A DNA stretch of 7,877 nucleotides from JANPII01 sp031424915 (GTDB lineage Bacteria; Pseudomonadota; Alphaproteobacteria; Rickettsiales; Midichloriaceae): positions 1 to 7,877 of the forward strand of contig JANPII010000042.1 of NCBI GenBank assembly GCA_031424915.1, written 5' to 3'. Position numbers and translations under genes: made by a program. The notes below the pieces were generated by a model. That model did not search any database. It was not told the origin of the DNA and was given only the letters and a program-made list of their open reading frames with translations. Position 1 is the stretch's first letter. Each line of letters starts with the position of its first letter. Below are positions 1 to 5,670 of this stretch, in pieces.

Positions 1-49
1 CCGACCTACTGATTACGAATCAGTTGCACTACCGCTGTGCTACTTCGGC
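1..49 (-). tRNA. tRNA-Thr(CGU), 3' part cut by window edge
   Basis: The 5' 49 nt of a tRNA read on the minus strand. Acceptor 5' arm GCCGAAG is at 49-43 and TA at 42-41. The D stem is GCAC/GTGC (40-37, 29-26) with loop AGCGGTA carrying the GG pair. The anticodon stem is ACTGA/TCAGT (24-20, 12-8) around loop TTCGTAA (19-13), the variable loop is AGGTC, and the first two T-stem bases follow. The anticodon is CGT, which decodes ACG (Thr). G15 and C48 can form the Levitt pair. U36-A37 marks it as a t6A37 substrate, the modification started by TsaC, which is encoded in this window. C34 means it is not a TrhO substrate. The T arm and 3' acceptor strand lie outside the window, so acceptor pairing could not be checked. 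Confidence 0.93.
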
Positions 50-51
50 AT

Positions 52-651
52 TTAATTTAGGCTATGCGTAAGTAAGCCTTGTTGAACTGCAGCTAGGCGA
101 TAGTAGCCCGCAGCTTTCTCTCGCTCAGCACGAGGATAATGTGCAAGCAACGCCACTGTCTGTGAGTGTAGATATTCTACTCGTACATTTGCTATGCCTT
201 CTGTAACAAAGCCTAGGTCTTCAGCAGCTTTTTTAGAAACATCGATAATACGGCCTTTACGAAAAGGGCCACGATCATTTACCACTACTAATAAGGATTT
301 ATTATTATTAAGATTAGTTACTCTTACAACACTAGGCAATGGCAGGGTTTGATGGGCAGCGGTGTAGCCACGTTTGTCATAACGCGCGCCATTTGCAGTT
401 TGTTCGCCTTGGAACTCTTGCCCATACCAGGAGGCAATGCCAGTAGCGCGATAGCGCAGGTCTACCCGCGGTTTATAACTTACACCCTTAACTTTATATT
501 GCTTACCTACTACAAATTTGCCACGCGCTTCAGGTTTCGGCACCTGCACAGTACGCACAGTATTATCTCCACCTTCTTGTTTCAATTCTGTAGCTTGGGC
601 GCACCCACTAATGGTTAGCGCTAAAAATAAATAGACCCATCTCTTTTTCAT
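52..651 (-). CDS. rlpA: RlpA-like septal ring lipoprotein (putative lytic transglycosylase)
   Basis: A 199-residue envelope lipoprotein. Characterised RlpA proteins cleave naked (peptide-free) glycan strands at the septum. The N-terminus has KKR, a hydrophobic core and the lipobox ISGC, predicting lipidation at Cys17. Residues ~70-160 form the double-psi beta-barrel domain, with SWYG (74-77), QTANG (84-88), TAAHQTLPLP (97-106), VNDRGPF (124-130) and IDVSKKAA (136-143). His100 and Asp126 sit where family catalytic residues are expected. The usual Glu after the ANG motif is Ala89, which may reduce activity. The ~40-residue C-terminus is too short for the SPOR domain found in many RlpA proteins. 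The ATG is preceded by GAGGA with a short spacer. The gene lies 103 bp after corC, and its stop codon is 2 nt before the tRNA 5' end. Family assignment is firm; catalytic activity is uncertain. Confidence 0.93.
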   Translation of the reverse strand: MKKRWVYLFLALTISGCAQATELKQEGGDNTVRTVQVPKPEARGKFVVGKQYKVKGVSYKPRVDLRYRATGIASWYGQEFQGEQTANGARYDKRGYTAAHQTLPLPSVVRVTNLNNNKSLLVVVNDRGPFRKGRIIDVSKKAAEDLGFVTEGIANVRVEYLHSQTVALLAHYPRAEREKAAGYYRLAAVQQGLLTHSLN

Positions 652-674
652 TCCTTCCTCGATCTAATAATGAA

Positions 675-693
675 AGGTATGTCTAGCACACCT
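675..693 (-). other. Hairpin in the rlpA leader
   Basis: On the minus strand AGGTGTG pairs with CATACCT around loop CTAGA: 7 bp including one G-U pair. It lies about 23 nt upstream of the rlpA start codon and has no U tract, so it looks like a leader structure rather than a terminator. The pairing is seen in the sequence; a role is only inferred. Confidence 0.3.
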
Positions 694-754
694 AAATTTA
701 AAAAGCAAGGCAAAACCCCTTTTCATCTCTTTGTATTAGAAGTATAAAATTGTA

Positions 755-2035
755 TTAATCCTCTATTATAGGGCTTATTAACACACGGTCGATACGAAAG
801 TTATCCATACGAGTTACCTTAAACTGCCAACCCGCAGCAGTAAAATGATCCCCAGCTTTGGGCACCTTATTCATTTGCTTCAATATAAAGCTAGCTAAAG
901 TTCGATACTCCTCTTCTTCTGCACCAGGTAGGGAATTAAGATCCAGAATTTCCATTATCTCAGCTACAGGAGTGCTGCCGGCCACCATATAGCTTCCATC
1001 ACGGCGTGAAATAATATTTGGTTTTTGTCCATCTATTAGAGTTGCAAGGTCCCCCACAAACGTTTTGACAATATCATTGAGCGTTACTATACCTTCAGTT
1101 TCTCCATATTCATCAATGATTATAGCAATTCTGCTTTGCTTTAATTTCATCAATTCAATAAGCTTATCTAGGCGTGCAGTCTCGGGGATATAAAGGACAG
1201 GCTTTAATTTTTTCTTCAATAACAGGGGCTTGTCTTGCATCTTAGCGTTAAGTAGCTCTTTTGTTGAGACTGTACCTATTATATTGTCCTCCCCATCAGT
1301 TACTGGAAAGGTATTGAAGGGGTGGGTATAAAGCTTATGCAGGATTTGCGCATCACTTTCATTTAAATCTAGACATACCATCTTATTACGCGGAGTCATG
1401 ACTGCACCTACAGCCATGTCACTAAGATGAATGAGGCGACGAATCATATCACGCTCGGTTTTTTCTACTGTGCCACTATTTTCTGCTTGATTAATGAATA
1501 TCTTAATTTCATCTACTGTTAATTCATGCGGGGTACTACGTAAGCCTAGCATTTTTATTACTAAACGTGTAGAGAGGCTAAGCGTTGTAATGAGGGGATA
1601 ACAAATGCGCATAAGTACGACCATCGTATATGAAGATATGATCGCAAGTTTTTCAGGATAAAGCATGGCTATACGCTTGGGAATAATCTCGCCCATCACT
1701 GTGAGATAAGTTATAAATATAACCATGATACCATTACTCAGAGCGTAACTATAGGGCTTCAAGTAGGGAATGTCCTCAAATGTTTCTACCAAATTATCTC
1801 CTACTGTTGCTCCACCATAAAGGCCCAAAATAATACTCATTAAGGTGATACCAATTTGTACAGTAGAAAGAAATTTATCAGGCTCACGTATGATCTGTAG
1901 CGCGGTATTTGCCCCTTTGCTACCTTGCTGAGCAAGCCGCTCGAGCCTTATGTGACGAGAAGTTAGTAGTGACACCTCAGCCACCACAAACATAGAATTT
2001 ACTACAATGATCGCTAAAATTATAAGCCAGCTCAT
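755..2035 (-). CDS. CorC/HlyC (CNNM) family membrane protein, putative cation efflux
   Basis: A 426-residue hemolysin C/CorC-type protein. Members are linked to Mg2+ or other divalent-cation transport and tolerance; the 'hemolysin' name is historical. Residues 1-~160 form the DUF21/CNNM membrane domain, with an N-terminal helix, further hydrophobic segments at ~58-78, 98-118 and 128-150, and the conserved GEIIPKR (115-121). A CBS-domain pair spans ~205-325, with VMTPR at 212-216 and DEYGETEGIV at 308-317. The C-terminal CorC_HlyC domain (~340-422) contains the acidic GAEEEEY stretch (371-377). The length is normal for a complete protein. The ATG has a clear SD (GAGAGG, 6-nt spacer). It starts 61 bp after trhO on the same strand and is probably co-transcribed, though a hairpin lies in the gap. 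The transported ion cannot be read from the sequence, and paralogues (TlyC, YtfL/PaeA, CorC) are hard to separate by eye, so no symbol is given. Confidence 0.9.
   Translation of the reverse strand: MSWLIILAIIVVNSMFVVAEVSLLTSRHIRLERLAQQGSKGANTALQIIREPDKFLSTVQIGITLMSIILGLYGGATVGDNLVETFEDIPYLKPYSYALSNGIMVIFITYLTVMGEIIPKRIAMLYPEKLAIISSYTMVVLMRICYPLITTLSLSTRLVIKMLGLRSTPHELTVDEIKIFINQAENSGTVEKTERDMIRRLIHLSDMAVGAVMTPRNKMVCLDLNESDAQILHKLYTHPFNTFPVTDGEDNIIGTVSTKELLNAKMQDKPLLLKKKLKPVLYIPETARLDKLIELMKLKQSRIAIIIDEYGETEGIVTLNDIVKTFVGDLATLIDGQKPNIISRRDGSYMVAGSTPVAEIMEILDLNSLPGAEEEEYRTLASFILKQMNKVPKAGDHFTAAGWQFKVTRMDNFRIDRVLISPIIED
765..792 (-). promoter_or_regulatory. Candidate internal sigma70 promoter for rlpA-tRNA-Thr
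   Basis: Reading the minus strand, TCGACC (4/6 match to the -35 consensus, 792-787), a 16-bp spacer, then a perfect TATAAT (770-765). It lies within the last codons of corC. Transcription would begin near 758, giving a leader of about 105 nt before rlpA, and would also cover the tRNA. Such boxes arise often in AT-rich DNA, so confidence is moderate. Confidence 0.38.
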
Positions 2036-2062
2036 GGTATACCTCTCGTTTTATATTTGACT

Positions 2063-2094
2063 GCTAGAAGAACACATGGCGTAGTCCATCTAGC
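2063..2094 (-). other. Bulged hairpin just after the trhO stop
   Basis: On the minus strand GCTAG-ATGG, loop ACTACG, CCAT, an 8-nt bulge, then CTAGC: 9 paired bases beginning 2 nt after the trhO stop codon. There is no U tract, so it is not a typical intrinsic terminator. It may stabilise the trhO 3' end or separate trhO from corC in the transcript. Confidence 0.3.
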
Positions 2095-2096
2095 TT

Positions 2097-2834
2097 TTAG
2101 TATACTTGTTCTTCCTCGATAGACTGTAGTTGATCATTAACAGCAAGTCTATCATCAAAAACGAAGCAAGAACCTTGCCACATTTTATTGTGGTTACCAG
2201 TTTCTTCTAAATATTTTAGAATTCCACCCTGCAGATGGTATACTTTATGAAAGCCAATTTTTTTCATATAGGCGGTAGATTTTTCGCACCTTATGCCGCC
2301 GGTACAGAACATGGCTACTGGAATACTGCGGTCACAGTCTTTGAAATACTCATTTGCCCATGCGGCAAACTCGGAAAAACGGGTGGTCTTAGGGTTAATG
2401 GCGCCACGGAAGGTGCCAAATTCTACTTCAAAGTCGTTACGTGTATCAATTACTTTTATATTGGGGTCTGTAATCATCTCATCCCAGTCTGCGGAGCTGA
2501 CATATTCTCCACGTTGAGTGAAATCCATAGCTCCGGCACGCATTGCCACTACTTCCTGCTTCAATAATACTTTCATACGTTGAAATGGAGAATACTCACA
2601 GTAGCTTTCTTTATACTCTATATCTGCTAGCGCTGGTCTGCTTTGAATATAGGTATATAAAGAGTTTATTGATTCTTTGCTACCAGCAACGGTAGCGTTC
2701 ACTCCCTCAGGGGTGAGTAGAATAGTGCCGCTTAGCTTCTGCTCATTGCAAAAACGCAGCAATGGTGCACGCAAATCGCGATAATTAGGTAAATTAACAA
2801 TCTTATAAAAGGTAGTTACAACAAACTTGCTCAT
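2097..2834 (-). CDS. trhO: tRNA uridine(34) hydroxylase TrhO (YceA/UPF0176 family)
   Basis: A 245-residue cytoplasmic enzyme. TrhO proteins carry out oxygen-dependent hydroxylation of U34 to 5-hydroxyuridine in wobble-U tRNAs. The N-terminal domain has GTILLTPEGVNAT (36-48) and SPFQRMKVLLKQEVV (82-96). A rhodanese-like domain at ~115-215 contains IDTRNDFEVEFGTFRGA (129-145) and the CTGGIRCEKS loop (177-186), with Cys177 as the family's catalytic cysteine. The conserved WQGSCFVFDDR follows at 219-229. It ends soon after this motif, so it belongs to the shorter forms that lack the Cys-rich tail seen in longer homologues. The ATG at 2834 has only a short-spaced AGGA, a weak RBS, which suggests coupling to ppa 22 bp upstream. 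Family assignment is secure; which tRNAs it modifies here is inferred. Confidence 0.95.
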   Translation of the reverse strand: MSKFVVTTFYKIVNLPNYRDLRAPLLRFCNEQKLSGTILLTPEGVNATVAGSKESINSLYTYIQSRPALADIEYKESYCEYSPFQRMKVLLKQEVVAMRAGAMDFTQRGEYVSSADWDEMITDPNIKVIDTRNDFEVEFGTFRGAINPKTTRFSEFAAWANEYFKDCDRSIPVAMFCTGGIRCEKSTAYMKKIGFHKVYHLQGGILKYLEETGNHNKMWQGSCFVFDDRLAVNDQLQSIEEEQVY

Positions 2835-2856
2835 GATCCTGTCTGTTGAGTTAATC

Positions 2857-3393
2857 TTAAGTGCTTTTGGTATTATGACGCTTAACCGCTTCTATAATAA
2901 GATCTCGTGCTTTAGCTGCATCCTCCCAGCCCTTAACTTTAACCCATTTATTAGGCTCTAGATCTTTATAGTGCTCGAAGAAATGCTCAATCCTGCGAAT
3001 CGCAATAGCAGGCAAGTCATTATATGAATTAACATTTTCGAAGAGAGGGTCCAGCTTAGCAGTAGGCACTGCCAAAATTTTCTCATCATGGCCTTTCTCA
3101 TCTTCGGTCATCAGCACCCCAATTGGCTTAACGCTGACTATTGCGCCAGGAATTAAAGCGAAGTTAGTAAAAACCAATACATCAATAGGATCGCCATCGC
3201 CAGATAAGGTATGTGGTATAAATCCATAATTGCATGGATAGCGCATGCTAGACTGCATAAATCTATCTACAAATACTGCGCCTACATCTTTATCAAATTC
3301 GTATTTTACTGGCTCAGAGTTGACTGGCACTTCAACTACTACATAAACCTCATGCGGAGGGTTTTTACCTGGGGTTAACTTTTTAATGTCCAC
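2857..3393 (-). CDS. ppa: Inorganic pyrophosphatase (family I), GTG start
   Basis: Soluble family I pyrophosphatase, which hydrolyses PPi to two phosphates and pulls forward biosynthetic reactions such as tRNA charging, nucleic acid synthesis and TsaC-type adenylation. With the start chosen here it has 178 residues, normal for the family. Visible motifs are EPVKYEFDKDVGA near the N-terminus, the signature DGDPID (66-71) with metal-binding aspartates, and a further acidic cluster, TEDEKGHDEK (96-105). I chose GTG at 3393-3391 because AAGGAG (3405-3400) lies exactly 6 nt upstream and the product then begins MDIKKLTPG, as homologues do. The longer ATG at 3408 would translate the SD itself as Lys-Glu and has no RBS of its own. 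It sits between rpsT and trhO on the same strand and is probably co-transcribed with both. Confidence 0.96.
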   Translation of the reverse strand: MDIKKLTPGKNPPHEVYVVVEVPVNSEPVKYEFDKDVGAVFVDRFMQSSMRYPCNYGFIPHTLSGDGDPIDVLVFTNFALIPGAIVSVKPIGVLMTEDEKGHDEKILAVPTAKLDPLFENVNSYNDLPAIAIRRIEHFFEHYKDLEPNKWVKVKGWEDAAKARDLIIEAVKRHNTKST

Positions 3394-3399
3394 TGTACG

Positions 3400-3405
3400 C
3401 TCCTT
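3400..3405 (-). promoter_or_regulatory. Ribosome binding site that fixes the ppa start
   Basis: AAGGAG on the minus strand, 6 nt before the GTG at 3393. It overlaps the first codons of the alternative ATG reading at 3408 and therefore argues against that start. Confidence 0.8.
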
Positions 3406-3433
3406 CATTAGTTTGAACTAAGCAGATTCGATC

Positions 3434-3453
3434 TTATCTAAGCCTATAGATAA
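3434..3453 (-). other. AU-rich hairpin between rpsT and ppa
   Basis: A perfect 7-bp inverted repeat, TTATCTA/TAGATAA, with a 6-nt loop, starting 4 nt after the rpsT stop. It has no U tract and all stem pairs but one are A-U, so termination would be weak at best. It could protect the rpsT 3' end or set the rpsT:ppa ratio. That role is inferred. Confidence 0.35.
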
Positions 3454-3457
3454 TGGT

Positions 3458-3772
3458 TTATGCTTTTGGTCTTTGTTCAGGTTTAGTAGGGGTTTCATTA
3501 AAAGTTGCAAGCACAGCAGTTTTAACTTTCTGAGCTAGTTTACTAATGCGCCGTGAAGCAGTATTAATTTTTAATGCTCCTGCAGAAACACCTTTTTGAA
3601 TCTCAGATTGAGCTTTATTAAACTCGGCCTGTACCGCATCAGAGCGTCCTTCACGCAAACTTACTTCAACCCGTTTTATGTGTGACTTGATACGGCTAAG
3701 GGTCGCAGTATTTCGGGTTTGCCGTATCTTAGATTTAGTATGTGCCTTCTCAGCCGATTTATGATTCGCCAT
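3458..3772 (-). CDS. rpsT: 30S ribosomal protein S20
   Basis: S20 is a small, basic 16S rRNA-binding protein of the 30S subunit. The product begins MANHKSAEKAHTKSKIRQTR, typical of S20, and continues as a Lys/Arg-rich three-helix protein containing KGVSAGALKINTASRRISKLAQK. I chose the ATG at 3772 because it gives the conserved MANHKSA N-terminus. An in-frame ATG four codons upstream (3784) has no SD and would lie only about 14 nt from the predicted transcription start. The chosen start itself has only a weak GG-containing RBS. The length of 104 residues exceeds the usual 86-90; the excess is a C-terminal tail rich in Pro, Thr and Lys. A strong promoter lies just upstream, so rpsT probably heads an rpsT-ppa-trhO unit. 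Confidence 0.96.
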   Translation of the reverse strand: MANHKSAEKAHTKSKIRQTRNTATLSRIKSHIKRVEVSLREGRSDAVQAEFNKAQSEIQKGVSAGALKINTASRRISKLAQKVKTAVLATFNETPTKPEQRPKA

Positions 3773-3804
3773 TAAGTTAACCATCGTTGTTTATTTCATG
3801 GCGT

Positions 3805-3834
3805 ATTATTAGCGCGAATTGATGTATCAGTCAA
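3805..3834 (-). promoter_or_regulatory. sigma70-type promoter of rpsT
   Basis: On the minus strand TTGACT (3834-3829, 5/6), an 18-bp spacer and AATAAT (3810-3805, 5/6). A start near 3798 leaves a leader of about 25 nt before the rpsT ATG at 3772. The boxes fall in the only gap before rpsT, which raises confidence. Confidence 0.65.
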
Positions 3835-3876
3835 GTCTTTGTAGTAAAAAAAATGGCCTACAACTATTGATACCTA

Positions 3877-4497
3877 CTAAGGGCCTAACGCTTCAAGGAT
3901 TAAATGTGCTGGAATGCTTCCTTGGCGCAGTATAACTGGCGTATCAATACAGCGGACTATAGTGGAGGGTAGGGCGACATTAGTTGAAAACCCCTTATCA
4001 TAAGGCAAGAGGATGGCCGGGAGTTGGGGGCCTAAGGTATGCATAATTTGTTGGGCGGAGGTAAGTATGGGTTGTCCACTAATATTTGCGCTAGTAGCAG
4101 TTATGGGATGTCCAAGGAGATTCAATATACTGTCTATCAATGAGCTGGCAGCAACACGTAGGGCAATGGTATTGCCGCATAAAGCAAGGCTGTTATTATG
4201 TCTTGCAGCAACAACCAAGGTAAGCGCGCCTGGCCAAAAGCGTGCAGCTAGGCGTTGGGCAGACGGGGATAATAGGGCTATTTCTTCTGCCTGCACTAGG
4301 TTACGCACTAAAATTGGCAATGCCTTAACTAATGGCCGTCGTTTTAGCGCATATATTTTTTCGAGTGCCTGTTTATTTGTAGCATCACAGCTCAAGCCAT
4401 AAACCGTATCAGTTGGTAGTGCAACAACTTCCCCTTTGGCAAGGAAAGCCGCAGCTTTCCTTATGCCTTCAGTATTAGGAGTAATTATGATAGTCAC
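3877..4497 (-). CDS. tsaC: L-threonylcarbamoyladenylate synthase (TsaC/YrdC/Sua5 family)
   Basis: Makes threonylcarbamoyl-AMP from threonine, bicarbonate and ATP, releasing PPi; this is the first step of t6A37 formation in tRNAs reading ANN codons. The 206 residues hold a single YrdC domain: PTDTVYGL (28-35), KRRP (52-55) in the nucleotide-binding region, FWPGALT (88-94), ATSANISG (134-141), PSTIV (177-181) and RQGS (191-194). It lacks the C-terminal Sua5 domain, so it is the short TsaC-like form. The start is GTG at 4497, preceded by GGAAG about 8 nt upstream. It overlaps the nhaA TAG stop by one base (TAGTG), implying translational coupling. A perfect 9-bp hairpin lies 36-57 nt into the gene. 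The tRNA-Thr in this window is an expected target of the pathway. Confidence 0.95.
   Translation of the reverse strand: MTIIITPNTEGIRKAAAFLAKGEVVALPTDTVYGLSCDATNKQALEKIYALKRRPLVKALPILVRNLVQAEEIALLSPSAQRLAARFWPGALTLVVAARHNNSLALCGNTIALRVAASSLIDSILNLLGHPITATSANISGQPILTSAQQIMHTLGPQLPAILLPYDKGFSTNVALPSTIVRCIDTPVILRQGSIPAHLILEALGP
4441..4462 (-). repeat. Perfect 9-bp inverted repeat inside tsaC
   Basis: On the minus strand AAGGAAAGC, loop TGCG, GCTTTCCTT. It falls in codons 12-19 of tsaC, encoding the KAAAFLA region. A stem this tight near the start of a coupled gene could slow ribosomes or be an RNase target. Chance similarity of alanine, lysine and phenylalanine codons is an alternative. Confidence 0.5.
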
Positions 4498-5669
4498 TAC
4501 TTAATCTTCCGTATTATGTAAAGCATGATGGCCCCCCATAGAGCTGATAGGGCTGATCCTGCTAAAACTCCAAGTTGTGCAGATGTAATAAATGCTGGTT
4601 GTGTGCTATAAGCTAAGATGTTAATGAACAAGCTCATGGTAAACCCTATCCCACAGAGTATCGACACACAGTAAAATTGTTGATAATTAGAACCGCTAGG
4701 TAAACGTGCTATATTTATTTTTGTCATCAGCCATACCGAGCCAAATACCCCCACTTGTTTCCCTATAAACAGCCCTAACATAACGCCCATAGTGATACTG
4801 TTCTGAAAATCTGTAATAGCCATAAAACGTAGGTCTATTCCACTATTGGCAAACGCAAAGACTGGTAAAATTAGGTAGGAAATATAAGGACTTAGTATTT
4901 TCTCTAGAGTTAACAGGGGTGAGAAATTTTCAATTTTTTTACATCTTAAGGGTATTAAAAACCCCATTACTACACCACTAACTGTTGCGTGCACGCCAGA
5001 ACGGTAAAAACAATACCAAAGTAGCAAACCGCCTACTAAGTATAGGAATATCCCTTTATACCCCAAGCGCCAAAGAAAGGCTATTGTTAATGCTATAATT
5101 AAGATATTTAACAGGTATATGGGCGCAAGATTGGCAGTATAGAAAATGGCTATAATCACTACTGCCATCAAATCGTCAATAATGGCTAGAGCTGCTAAAA
5201 ATACACGTAATGATAAGGGAAGGCCACGTGCAAACATAGCAAACATAGCTAAGGCAAATGCAATATCAGTAGCAGCAGGTATAGCCCAGCCTGATAAACT
5301 ATCTGGACTATGCCAGTTAAAGGCCATGAATATAGCCATAGGTAGTAACACACCTGCTGTTGCAGCCACAAAAGGTAGGAAGCGTTGTGACCAGGTGGCG
5401 AGGTGGCCATCAATCATTTCACGCTTAATCTCCATACCTACAACCATAAAAAAGAGGGCCATAGCAAAGTCATTGATCCAATCGCGCAATGATAAAGATA
5501 TATAGGCGCATTTTCCTACGTTGATGGAAATATGCTCACCCATTACAGCATGATATATAGAACTGTAACTAGAGTTGCACAGAGCTATTGCTGCTAGCAT
5601 ACCGAGCAATAAGAGAATACCTTTTTCTGCAGCTGCTCGAAAAAGCAGCGCAAAACTTTCGAGCTTCAT
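4497..5669 (-). CDS. nhaA: Na+/H+ antiporter NhaA
   Basis: Inner-membrane Na+(Li+)/H+ antiporter that exports sodium using the proton gradient. The 390 residues match the family length, with about 12 hydrophobic segments. Key residues known from E. coli NhaA are present with small offsets: Asp165-Asp166 in LAIIDDL (the ion site), Thr134-Asp135 in AATDIAFA, Lys304 in FIGKQVGVFG, the pH-sensor region GMEIKRE (78-84) and His227 in SGVHAT. The signature LCGIGFTMSLFI is at 338-349. The ATG follows the kefB stop by one base, with AGGA 4 nt upstream, so the two are translationally coupled; the TAG stop overlaps the tsaC start. Two mutually exclusive hairpins cover its first 12 codons. No residue looks lost, so it should be functional. 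Confidence 0.97.
   Translation of the reverse strand: MKLESFALLFRAAAEKGILLLLGMLAAIALCNSSYSSIYHAVMGEHISINVGKCAYISLSLRDWINDFAMALFFMVVGMEIKREMIDGHLATWSQRFLPFVAATAGVLLPMAIFMAFNWHSPDSLSGWAIPAATDIAFALAMFAMFARGLPLSLRVFLAALAIIDDLMAVVIIAIFYTANLAPIYLLNILIIALTIAFLWRLGYKGIFLYLVGGLLLWYCFYRSGVHATVSGVVMGFLIPLRCKKIENFSPLLTLEKILSPYISYLILPVFAFANSGIDLRFMAITDFQNSITMGVMLGLFIGKQVGVFGSVWLMTKINIARLPSGSNYQQFYCVSILCGIGFTMSLFINILAYSTQPAFITSAQLGVLAGSALSALWGAIMLYIIRKIK
5632..5664 (-). promoter_or_regulatory. Two overlapping hairpins at the nhaA translation start
   Basis: Minus strand. Stem B is GCTCGAAA (5664-5657) with TTTCGAGC (5642-5635), 8 perfect bp around a 14-nt loop, beginning 2 nt after the ATG. Stem A is GCTGCT (5649-5644) with AGCAGC (5637-5632), 6 bp with a 6-nt loop. 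They share bases 5635-5637, so only one can form fully. Stem B would hinder initiation unless opened, for example by ribosomes finishing kefB. The pairing is seen; the switch is inferred. Confidence 0.35.
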
Positions 5670-5670
5670 T

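Noticed and set aside
349..618. 89-codon plus-strand open frame antisense to rlpA
   Set aside because: It lies wholly opposite a well-supported conserved gene and has no family features; a shadow frame. The same holds for the plus-strand frames opposite trhO, tsaC, nhaA and kefB.
2036..2060. TATAAA-like box just upstream of corC
   Set aside because: It would place the start site inside the corC SD, and no -35 box is present at a proper distance.
3839..3885. Possible intrinsic terminator after tsaC: GGCC arms and TTGTAG/CTACAA near a run of eight T on the minus strand
   Set aside because: The GGCC arms give only four pairs with a loop of over 20 nt. The TTGTAG arms flank the T run instead of preceding it. 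No convincing stem-then-U arrangement.
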